A stretch of 5,674 nucleotides of DNA from an uncultured Mollicutes bacterium. Its GTDB lineage: Bacteria; Bacillota_I; Bacilli_A; RF39; UBA660. Made by a program: the position numbers and the translations under genes. The stretch covers positions 1 to 5,674 of the forward strand of contig UQQI01000073.1 of the NCBI GenBank assembly GCA_900543055.1, in the 5' to 3' direction. The notes beneath the pieces were generated by a model. It saw nothing but the letters and a program-made list of their open reading frames with translations, made no database searches and was not told the origin of the DNA. Shown in pieces: positions 1 to 5,654 of the stretch (its first letter is position 1; each line of letters starts with the position of its first letter).

Positions 1-6
1 TAAATG

Positions 7-30
7 TTAATTAATTAATTAATTAATTAA
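7..30. repeat. Perfect (TTAA)6 tetranucleotide repeat
   Basis: Six exact, uninterrupted copies of TTAA lie 8 bases beyond the stop codon of the HAD gene. The tract is its own reverse complement, so it reads the same on both strands and could extrude a hairpin. It also places stop codons in several frames. It has no GC-rich stem and no following T-tract, so I do not call it a terminator, although it occupies the place where the operon could end. Such short tandem repeats can vary in length by replication slippage; here that would not affect any coding sequence in the window. Confidence 0.9.
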
Positions 31-38
31 GTATATAT

Positions 39-653
39 TTATTTTATTAAGACTTTTTCTTTTATATCTGTTAGTCTTTCTATATCACCATTTTTCTTAT
101 TTACATATATGGTATTAAATCCCAAACTTTTTGGTACCTTAATGTTTAACTCTATATCATTACCTATCATTATGCATTCACTTGGTCTATTTTTTCCGGC
201 TGCTTGAAAGTAAGTTTCTTTATTTGGTTTGATTATACTTTCTACATAGTACTCGGAAAAGTATTTATTAATATTCATGGATTCTAATCTATTTCTTTGA
301 GACTCTTCAAAATAATTCGAAAGCAGTACTAACTCATAGTTATTATATAAGCTTCTAATTAGAGATTCTACTTTCTTATTATCTTTTGGTACTGCGTTTT
401 TTAAATTAGAAAATAAAAGTCTTAAAAATTCTTCATTTAATGAAACATCTAACTTTTTACTAAAGAATGATAAGTAACTATCTTTTTCATAAGACTTGTG
501 ACACTTTTCATACTCTTTTATGTTATTTAAATATATTTTTAGTTTTTCTAAATCATTAATTCCATATTCTCTTAGAGCTTTTTCTATATGAATTTTAAAA
601 TCTACTCCAGTAATTATAGTATTATCAATATCAAAAATTAATCTTTTAATCAT
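39..653 (-). CDS. HAD-superfamily hydrolase (probable phosphatase)
   Basis: This is a 204-aa haloacid dehalogenase-superfamily hydrolase, probably a small-molecule phosphatase in the cytoplasm. All four HAD motifs are visible. Motif I is FDIDNT, with nucleophile D8 and acid/base D10. Motif II is LLSNY, with S112. Motif III is the lysine of IKPNKETYF, K142. Motif IV is the acidic IGNDIEL, with D166. The region between motifs I and II (about 15-100) is helical and charged, as in the C1 cap of subfamily I enzymes such as YjjG-type nucleotidases, and the length fits that group. The ATG overlaps the upstream pseudouridine synthase stop as ATGA, implying translational coupling, and an AAAGGGA site lies 7-8 bases before it. 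The substrate cannot be read from the sequence. The family call is secure; the specific function is open. Confidence 0.9.
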   Translation of the reverse strand: MIKRLIFDIDNTIITGVDFKIHIEKALREYGINDLEKLKIYLNNIKEYEKCHKSYEKDSYLSFFSKKLDVSLNEEFLRLLFSNLKNAVPKDNKKVESLIRSLYNNYELVLLSNYFEESQRNRLESMNINKYFSEYYVESIIKPNKETYFQAAGKNRPSECIMIGNDIELNIKVPKSLGFNTIYVNKKNGDIERLTDIKEKVLIK

Positions 654-1363
654 GCTATTTTCCCTTTTTCTGTAATACTATTTAATTCTTCTTGGGTTAG
701 TTCTCGACAACTTCCTTCTTCTAATTCTTTTGGTAATTCTAAATTCCCAATTTTTATTCTCTTTAATTCTAATACCTCTAGTCCGTAGCAACCAAACATT
801 CTTTTAATTTGATGGTATCTTCCTTCTGTTAGAGTTACATAACATTTTCTCTTATCAATTATTTCTAAAGTACTACTTTTACATTCTCCATCAATTAATT
901 TAATACCATTTTTAAAATCATCTACCATAGTAGTAGATAAATTGCCTGATAACTCTACATAGTATTTTTTTGAAACATGTTTTTTAGGTGATAATATGTT
1001 ATGTGCAAAATCACCATCATCTGATATAATCATTAAACCTGTTGTATCTTTATCAAGTCTTCCTACTGGAAATAAATTTCTATTTAAAAATTCATCTGGA
1101 CATAGATCGATTACTGTTTTTTCGCTTTCATCAGTTGTTGCACTTACGTAACCTTTTGGTTTATTTAATACTAAGTAAACATATTTTTTATAATGAAGTT
1201 CTTCTTCTCCAATAGTAATTATGTCATTTAACTCATCTACTTGAATATTACCTTTATCAACTATTTTACCATTTACTTTGATTAAGCACTTTTTTATTAA
1301 TTTTTTTACATCATTTCTGCTAAGAGATGTTTGACTACTAATTATCTTATCTAATCTTTGCAT
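650..1363 (-). CDS. rsuA: RsuA/RluB-family pseudouridine synthase (likely 16S rRNA)
   Basis: This 237-aa protein belongs to the RsuA/RluB/RluE/RluF family, which isomerises uridine to pseudouridine in rRNA; the RsuA branch modifies U516 of 16S rRNA (E. coli numbering). Residues 1 to about 45 form an S4-like RNA-binding domain (RLDKIIS near the start, then KVNGKIV). The catalytic domain follows: NKPKGYVSAT at 67-76, the catalytic loop GRLDKDTTGL at 101-110 with aspartate D104, and the conserved EGRYHQIKRMF at 180-190. The IKRMF form and the length favour RsuA over RluB, but RluB cannot be excluded. A strong AAGGAG site sits 5 bases before the ATG. It lies 14 bases downstream of the DUF3419-like gene and overlaps the HAD gene by 4 bases, so it is probably co-transcribed with both. 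It ends in TGA, which supports the standard bacterial code. Confidence 0.93.
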   Translation of the reverse strand: MQRLDKIISSQTSLSRNDVKKLIKKCLIKVNGKIVDKGNIQVDELNDIITIGEEELHYKKYVYLVLNKPKGYVSATTDESEKTVIDLCPDEFLNRNLFPVGRLDKDTTGLMIISDDGDFAHNILSPKKHVSKKYYVELSGNLSTTMVDDFKNGIKLIDGECKSSTLEIIDKRKCYVTLTEGRYHQIKRMFGCYGLEVLELKRIKIGNLELPKELEEGSCRELTQEELNSITEKGKIA

Positions 1364-1377
1364 AGTTTCTCCTTTTA

Positions 1378-2313
1378 CTAATTCTTTTTATATACTAATA
1401 CAGAATCTTTTATATTTTCATCATTAAATTTTAATCCTTTTACTCCAATAAAAGAAATAAATTCTGGATGATACTCTTTTAATAAGCTTAGAGTCTTTTC
1501 TAAATCATAAATTAAATTCCAATCTTCTTGATATTTAGAATCTTTTACTGTTTCATATAAATAACTTATTAGAAGAATGCCATCTTTATTTAATAAATTA
1601 CTAGTTTTATCTGTCATTATTTTTAGATAATGTCTAGAAATATATGTACCTATATTAGATAACCAAATATTATCAAACGTTTTATCAATATCAGTTTTAA
1701 AGATATTTCCTATTATGAATTCTGGATTTACTTTTTTTATTTTACTTTTTAGTTCTTTATAATTTTCATCTTCTAAATATGGGTTGATATTTTCTAGGAT
1801 ATGTGTTTTTTCTTCGTCTAGAGAAAATAATTTATTTCTAATATATTCACCTTTATAAGTACTTAATAACTCATCCCAGAAGAGATATGATTCATAATCA
1901 AGACGTCTTAATGTTTCTTTTAATTTATTATAAGTTTCTTTATTAAATACTTCTTTATTCTTTTTAAATGTATTTGGATAATCTTCATATCTAAAAAATC
2001 TTAAGAATTCTTCTTTTGATAGTTCAATTATTCCACTTGACTTTAAGTAATAATAATATTTTGTATATGGATTTATATCTAATACAGTTATATCTTTACA
2101 ATTTTTTAATATTGCATTTAAGGCTTGATCAGCTGATGAACCTACTGTTAGTAGACTTTTTTCTTCTAAATTGAAGCTATCAATATATCCTGAAATATTT
2201 TCTGTTGAGAATGGGTAGATACTTGAAAATCCTCTACAATAAGCTTCATCATAGACATTTATATTTTCACATCGCTTTATTGCGTTATTTAAAATTGTCT
2301 CAAAATACTCCAT
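1378..2313 (-). CDS. DUF3419/BtaA-like SAM-binding Rossmann protein
   Basis: This 311-aa soluble protein has the look of a SAM-dependent transferase of the DUF3419 group, which includes BtaA, the enzyme that moves the 3-amino-3-carboxypropyl group of SAM onto diacylglycerol in betaine-lipid synthesis. The glycine loop is LLTVGSSADQAL at about 54-65. Strand 2 ends in VLDINPYTKYYYYLK at about 77-91, matching the D-x-NP-x(5-7)-LK pattern typical of this group. It is followed by LSKEEFLRFF (98-107). A later strand, FDNIWLSNIGTYI (213-225), is the usual post-IV position. About 100 lysine- and glutamate-rich residues separate these parts. A full BtaA is longer and no btaB-like methyltransferase partner is present, so betaine-lipid synthesis should not be assumed. 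GGTGA, 5-6 bases before the ATG, is a good ribosome site. The gene is flanked closely (17 and 14 bases) by its neighbours. Confidence 0.65.
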   Translation of the reverse strand: MEYFETILNNAIKRCENINVYDEAYCRGFSSIYPFSTENISGYIDSFNLEEKSLLTVGSSADQALNAILKNCKDITVLDINPYTKYYYYLKSSGIIELSKEEFLRFFRYEDYPNTFKKNKEVFNKETYNKLKETLRRLDYESYLFWDELLSTYKGEYIRNKLFSLDEEKTHILENINPYLEDENYKELKSKIKKVNPEFIIGNIFKTDIDKTFDNIWLSNIGTYISRHYLKIMTDKTSNLLNKDGILLISYLYETVKDSKYQEDWNLIYDLEKTLSLLKEYHPEFISFIGVKGLKFNDENIKDSVLVYKKN

Positions 2314-2330
2314 ATACTCACCTTTTTTTA

Positions 2331-3173
2331 TTACTTATTACCTACTATTACTTTTCCATCTAAATTACAAATGTAAATATCCTTTAATTTACTTTTTATA
2401 TATTTAAGTTTTTCTTCATCTTGTTCTATTTGTCTTCCAACTAAAACTCCTTCAATTAGTTCTTTTGGTAATCCAAATATAATTGCTGACTCTCTATCTG
2501 TTGTTTCAGGGGTTCTATTAAATCTTTCATCAAGAAACTTTTCATAATATCTATAATCTAAGAATGTTTTTAATGTTTTTTCATCAAGATTTGTATTCCA
2601 AACATCAGCTTTTATTAGTTCTTTAGCATATTCACTTTTCATATTTAGAATAAATGCAATTTGTCTTTTATTTGATACTAAACTTGGAATAAAACTCACT
2701 TCTTTTGTCTTATTACCCCAATACTGCCAAACATTTTCTAAATCATTTATTTTTTCTGTTACTTCATCAAATTTATGATATGGAACTAACTCTGATACTA
2801 GTTTTGATTCTGGACCTCTTCCTATTGTATAAGTTATTGTGAAACCACTATAGTTATAAATGTAGTCTTTAAGATATGTATCTTTTTGTAAATTCCACAT
2901 TCCAACACTATTTTTTATTTTATTTGCTCTTTTTGGGTCACTAAACTCAATAGCAATAAAACCATTTTCTACAGTATAGTCAAATACTTCTTTTCCAGGA
3001 AATATTCCATGAATAAATGTTCCTTTTTCTAAGTAAACATTTTCTCCTTCAGTGTATTTATTCTTTTCAACCTTTTTATCTTCTCTATAAAATAAATCTA
3101 TTTGATTTAGAATGATGTCTAGGGCATTGCCTTCAAATGTTTTTTTAGCAAATTCTATATATTTATCTTTCAT
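2331..3173 (-). CDS. Orphan 280-aa protein, possibly ADP-ribosyltransferase-like
   Basis: I do not recognise this protein with certainty. The reading frame is open to an ATG at 3245, but I place the start at 3173: it has GGAG 8 bases upstream (3182-3185) and leaves only an 11-base overlap with the preceding gene. The protein is soluble, without a signal peptide. After a helical N-terminus (1-45) comes LEKGTFIHGIF (48-58) and then VENGFIAIEF (68-77). This resembles the HGT...nG strand-helix start of ADP-ribosyltransferase folds. Later come SFIPSLVSNKRQIAFILN (160-177) and a C-terminal GLPKELIEGVLVGRQIE (234-250), followed by DIYICNLDGKVI (265-276). The hydrophobic strand followed by a glutamate near the end is also seen in ART-type proteins. 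No complete R-S-E or H-Y-E catalytic set can be assigned, so the ART idea is inference only. It is translationally linked to the 74-aa gene upstream. Confidence 0.8.
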   Translation of the reverse strand: MKDKYIEFAKKTFEGNALDIILNQIDLFYREDKKVEKNKYTEGENVYLEKGTFIHGIFPGKEVFDYTVENGFIAIEFSDPKRANKIKNSVGMWNLQKDTYLKDYIYNYSGFTITYTIGRGPESKLVSELVPYHKFDEVTEKINDLENVWQYWGNKTKEVSFIPSLVSNKRQIAFILNMKSEYAKELIKADVWNTNLDEKTLKTFLDYRYYEKFLDERFNRTPETTDRESAIIFGLPKELIEGVLVGRQIEQDEEKLKYIKSKLKDIYICNLDGKVIVGNK

Positions 3174-3387
3174 CTTTTCTACTCCAATCTTCATTTGGGT
3201 TAAATCCATGTTCTTTTTCCCATTCAATATGATTTTTTCTAGCAACTCTTACTGCTTCGCAATTATTATTTGATGTTATACTTGCTCCATATGTTACTAA
3301 AAAGAATGGTAAATCATATTCTTTTGCAAGGAGTTTTACTTCTTTACAAAATTTTCTTGCTCTTTCTTGCCTTTCTTCTTTAGTCAT
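3163..3387 (-). CDS. Small charged protein, 74 aa, function unknown
   Basis: This 74-aa protein has a highly charged N-terminal helix (residues 2-24, rich in E, R and K). A short hydrophobic strand with FFLVTYGASITSN (28-40) follows, then EAVRVARKNHIEWEKEHG (44-61) and a C-terminal PNEDWS (64-69). The tail pattern (ASxTSN, AVRxAR, H-I-x-W-E, G-F-x-P-x-E-D-W) looks like a conserved small-protein family rather than random translation; I associate similar sequences with phage or mobile elements of Bacillota, but cannot name the family. AGGAAGAG lies 5 bases before the ATG. The gene starts 13 bases after the transglutaminase-like gene, and its last 11 bases overlap the start of the 280-aa gene, so the two proteins are probably made together and may interact. 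One cysteine (C14) and another at C43 do not form a metal-binding motif. Confidence 0.8.
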   Translation of the reverse strand: MTKEERQERARKFCKEVKLLAKEYDLPFFLVTYGASITSNNNCEAVRVARKNHIEWEKEHGFNPNEDWSRKDER

Positions 3388-3400
3388 ATTGTCTCTTCCT

Positions 3401-3928
3401 TTACAAATTTATTTTTTTCTCTCTTGTTATATAGTTATAAAAGTCCATACATCTAATATGATAAGGAGGTTTTTTATAGCTATATATATAAAGACTTGCA
3501 CCTTTTGAGACATAATTATTTTCATTTATAAATTTATTTTTTACATCTAGCAATAGTTCTTCTTTTGTTTTATATTTGTGAATTCCCTTATACTTATTCC
3601 AAGAGTGTTCAAACCAGTAATAATAGTTATTATCTTGATATATTAAAAATGTATGTGATGGAAGCATATCTTCATCTTTTAAATAAATAAAGTATGTTTC
3701 ATATTTATATTTTGTGTCTTTAAATAATTCTCTTTCTAGTTCAGTTTGGTCCCAGCAAACACCACATTTAGATTTTAATAGTTCATCACTTGTTTGTAGG
3801 TAATAAAAATCATTAAAATTATTATCCCATTTTTCTGTATCATAAATAATATTATTACCGTTTTCATCTTTAAAACCATACTCAATATTATCCATAATAG
3901 ACATTATATTTTCTATTTTCTTATCCAT
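3401..3928 (-). CDS. Transglutaminase-like cysteine-fold protein (intact)
   Basis: This 175-aa protein has the ordered Cys-His-acid arrangement of the transglutaminase-like/papain-like superfamily. The probable nucleophile is C58 in KCGVCWDQTELERELF (54-69), at the head of a helix as expected. H92 lies in LPSHTFLIY (89-97), on a beta strand. E107 or H108 lies in YYWFEHSWNKYKGIH (103-117), giving spacings of 34 and about 15 residues. The WFEHSW and GIHKY blocks look strongly conserved in type. No signal peptide or membrane helix is present, so a cytoplasmic peptidase, amidase or crosslinking role is possible; the substrate is unknown. The ATG has AGAGG 6 bases upstream. It follows the kinase-like gene by 49 bases, the widest gap between genes of the cassette, and precedes the 74-aa gene by 13. 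It differs in sequence from the broken transglutaminase-like gene at 4905-5572 despite a similar triad spacing. Confidence 0.75.
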   Translation of the reverse strand: MDKKIENIMSIMDNIEYGFKDENGNNIIYDTEKWDNNFNDFYYLQTSDELLKSKCGVCWDQTELERELFKDTKYKYETYFIYLKDEDMLPSHTFLIYQDNNYYYWFEHSWNKYKGIHKYKTKEELLLDVKNKFINENNYVSKGASLYIYSYKKPPYHIRCMDFYNYITREKKINL

Positions 3929-3944
3929 AAAATACCTCTTGTTT

Positions 3945-3953
3945 AGTATAACA
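3945..3953 (-). promoter_or_regulatory. Candidate extended -10 promoter element
   Basis: On the minus strand this reads TGTTATACT, an extended -10 (TGn followed by TATACT, five of six matches to TATAAT), in the 49-base gap between the kinase-like gene and the intact transglutaminase-like gene. No TTGACA-like -35 lies at 16-18 bases, which an extended -10 may not need. The weakness is position: the predicted start, 6-8 bases downstream, would fall in the AGAGG ribosome site and give a leader of only about 10 bases. It may be chance in AT-rich DNA. Confidence 0.25.
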
Positions 3954-3977
3954 TAATTTATATAATTACTTTAAATA

Positions 3978-4781
3978 TTAGAATCTAAATATTTTTCTTT
4001 TTAAAGTTAGAAGTTTTTCTCTATCTACTATGTAGTCATCACTATCATCAATTATTTCATCTAGATAAGGTAAAGTTGTTAGTAATGATTTTTTATTTAA
4101 TAGAGTTTCAAATAGTTCTCTTGATTCTTTTAATGTGACTACATTATTTGATAGTTCTTTATATTTTCTTTTAGAAATATGATTTATTTCTTCATCAAAA
4201 ATAATATCATAAAAAGATACTAACATTGATAGTTTATCTAAATCTTTTGATAGATAAACTTTTTCTTTTCTATAATCTAATAGAAAACACTTTAGAAGTA
4301 GTGAAATAAAGGGAGTATTATAATATTTGTATGAACAACCATCTATGTCGCAAAATCTTATTTCTCTATCTTTATTTATTAAAATATTTTCAAAACTTAA
4401 GTCTTGATATATAATTCCACTATCATGTATTTTTCTTAATATTTTGCTTGCTTCTTTTAATGATTCAAATAAATCTTTAATATTATAAAATCTTGTTGAA
4501 TAAAAGTCGGATAAGTTTTTAGAGTCTTCGAAATAATCCATTGTATATCCCTCTAATAATCCATCTTTTACTATTAAATCTTTTGGCATTAAAACCTTAT
4601 CTATATGAAGAGAAGATAATTCTTGAAACTTATCTTCTAAAACTTTCTTTTCGTCAGTATATAGTCCAGTTAATACTTTGTAGCAAGTATTACCATCTGT
4701 ATAAGTTATACTTTTACTTCCCTGATTTGCAAGTCGTTGTAATGAATTTATATTTATATCTTTTATATTTATTTTTTCCAT
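3978..4781 (-). CDS. Compact protein-kinase-like protein with altered HRD loop
   Basis: This 267-aa protein has a eukaryotic-like protein kinase fold. The N-lobe shows a degenerate glycine loop (LANQGSKSITYTDG, 17-30) and a VAIK-like lysine K35 in CYKVL; the partner glutamate is probably E44 or E54. YTMDYFED (79-86) marks the hinge. The C-lobe has IHDSGIIYQDLSFENILI (118-135): the HRD motif is YQD, but catalytic D127 and metal-binding N132 are kept. DFG is replaced by CDIDG, with D145. All essential acidic residues are therefore present and activity is plausible, but the C-terminal part (about 120 residues after D145) is short and shows no clear APE motif. It could be a small Ser/Thr or small-molecule kinase. 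There is no transmembrane or PASTA region, so it is not a PrkC-type receptor. The ribosome site is weak (AGAAG about 14 bases upstream), unlike its neighbours. Confidence 0.8.
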   Translation of the reverse strand: MEKINIKDININSLQRLANQGSKSITYTDGNTCYKVLTGLYTDEKKVLEDKFQELSSLHIDKVLMPKDLIVKDGLLEGYTMDYFEDSKNLSDFYSTRFYNIKDLFESLKEASKILRKIHDSGIIYQDLSFENILINKDREIRFCDIDGCSYKYYNTPFISLLLKCFLLDYRKEKVYLSKDLDKLSMLVSFYDIIFDEEINHISKRKYKELSNNVVTLKESRELFETLLNKKSLLTTLPYLDEIIDDSDDYIVDREKLLTLKRKIFRF

Positions 4782-4824
4782 ATATTACTTATAATTTCTT
4801 CTAACTAAAACTAATTACTTGCCT

Positions 4825-4902
4825 TTATTTAGTTTCTTTCTTTTTACTTATTGTATCATCTATAAATGTGTAATATTCTTTTTCTTGAAAATATTCTTTC
4901 AT
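4825..4902 (-). CDS. Possible 25-aa small protein
   Basis: This short ORF encodes a 25-residue charged peptide that begins MKEYFQEKEYYTFIDD and ends KKKETK. The ATG comes 2 bases after the TAG of the upstream transglutaminase-like frame and has AGAGG 6 bases before it, so initiation by coupled translation is credible. The peptide lacks cysteine, a hydrophobic segment or a leader-core pattern, so there is no specific sign of a toxin or modified peptide. It could be a true small protein, the remnant of a longer gene, or an accidental ORF. The 43 bases between its stop and the kinase start hold nothing I can identify. Confidence 0.4.
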   Translation of the reverse strand: MKEYFQEKEYYTFIDDTISKKKETK

Positions 4903-4904
4903 AC

Positions 4905-5572
4905 CTAACCTCTTTTCTTAGAATCCATTTTCTTTTGAAATATTTTTTCTATTTCTTCTTCAAATGTTTCTTTATTATATTTAATTAATTTAAAATAATT
5001 TTCTATTTCTTCATTAAAGGTTTCTTCATTTGTCAACAAAACAATTTCTTCTAAAATTGGAATTAGGGAATATAAATCTATTCTATTATCTCCATCTGGT
5101 AAGTAGTCTTCTAATACCTTCTTTGTTTTATAATACTCTTCTTTTTTTTCTTTTATATAATCTTCTGTTGTTGTTTTAGTAATATTTGTTGGCTCATATA
5201 TTTTATAATATAAGTCTTTTTTATATTTATATAATGATGTTGGGTCATACACATAATCATCTATTTCTATCCAACCATGTCTTGAATTTTCTTTTCCATA
5301 CTTATATTCTAATGTTTTTATATTTCCTCTTACAAGAATTGATGATGGTTGTGCTAGAAACATGTATAGGCTTCTTTCAAAACATTTTCCAGGATGATGA
5401 TTTGGCTTTAAATACTTAATATGAATTGATACGGGTAAACCAAAATATATGTTTTTGCTAATTCATTATAAAAATCATCATTAAATGGTTCTATTTCTTT
5501 GTTTAAGATACCATTTCTAAAAATTATATTTGCTTTCTTAAAATATAAATCTTTCTTTAATTTATCAAACAT
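4905..5572 (-). pseudogene. Transglutaminase-like gene interrupted by a -1 frameshift
   Basis: The ATG at 5572 has an excellent ribosome site, but its frame ends after 54 codons at TAA 5408-5410. The rest of the protein continues in the adjacent frame, which is open from 5462 to the TAG at 4905. Adding one base in AAAAA (about 5452-5456) or TTTT (about 5443-5446) restores one 222-aa protein. Its joined sequence is sensible: ...FYNELAK then IYFGLPVSIHIKYLKPN. The restored protein has Cys in GKCFERSLY (C64), His in RHGWIEI (H99) and Asp in YVYDPTSL (D110), the order and spacing of a transglutaminase-like fold. The C-terminal half (about 120-222) is rich in lysine and glutamate and probably helical. 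The first ATG in the second frame (5363) lies after the Cys codon (5384-5382), so a protein from there would lack the nucleophile. Either a recent null mutation or a sequencing indel explains this. Confidence 0.75.
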
Positions 5573-5579
5573 ATAATCA

Positions 5580-5586
5580 CTCCCTT
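5580..5586 (-). promoter_or_regulatory. Strong ribosome binding site fixing the start at 5572
   Basis: The minus strand reads AAGGGAG, followed by 7 bases and then ATG at 5572. It is among the best ribosome sites in the window and shows that translation begins at 5572, not at the internal ATG at 5363. This is what reveals the frameshift in the gene. Confidence 0.75.
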
Positions 5587-5601
5587 TTAAAATTACTTTC
5601 T

Positions 5602-5654
5602 ATAATAACATTTTTTTACTTTTATTTATATAGAAAATTAGAATATTATGGCAA
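5602..5654 (-). promoter_or_regulatory. Candidate promoter(s) for the minus-strand gene cluster
   Basis: Two overlapping possibilities are visible on the minus strand. The first is TTGCCA (5654-5649, five of six to TTGACA), an 18-base spacer and TATAAA (5630-5625, five of six to TATAAT), giving a leader of about 45 bases. The second is an extended -10, TGTTATTAT (5610-5602), without a clear -35, giving a leader of about 20-25 bases that still contains the ribosome site. Either could drive the downstream cluster, since the genes are closely spaced. The AT-richness makes chance matches likely. Confidence 0.4.

Noticed and set aside
3174..3245. N-terminal extension of the 280-aa protein to an ATG at 3245
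   Set aside because: It would overlap the 74-aa gene by more than 80 bases, and the ATG at 3173 has a better ribosome site (GGAG, 8 bases).
3959..3990. AT-only inverted repeat (AAATATT...AATATTT) at the kinase stop as a terminator
   Set aside because: The stem is 7 A:T pairs with an 8-base loop and no T-tract follows; a match like this is expected by chance in this composition.
4541..4804. Plus-strand ORF of 87 codons
   Set aside because: It is the antisense of the kinase-like gene. The translation is leucine- and tyrosine-rich low-complexity sequence with no domain and no ribosome site.
4803..4834. Inverted repeat AACTAAA...TTTAGTT and a tandem AACTAA after the small ORF
   Set aside because: The stem is only 7 bases with an 18-base loop and no T-tract, so it is too weak to call a terminator or operator.
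5186..5419. Plus-strand ORF of 77 codons
   Set aside because: It is antisense to the transglutaminase-like gene. Its apparent hydrophobicity comes from complementing lysine- and glutamate-rich codons.
5411..5462. Programmed -1 frameshifting in the transglutaminase-like gene
   Set aside because: No slippery heptamer in the correct phase and no evident downstream stem-loop; a simple indel in a homopolymer explains it better.
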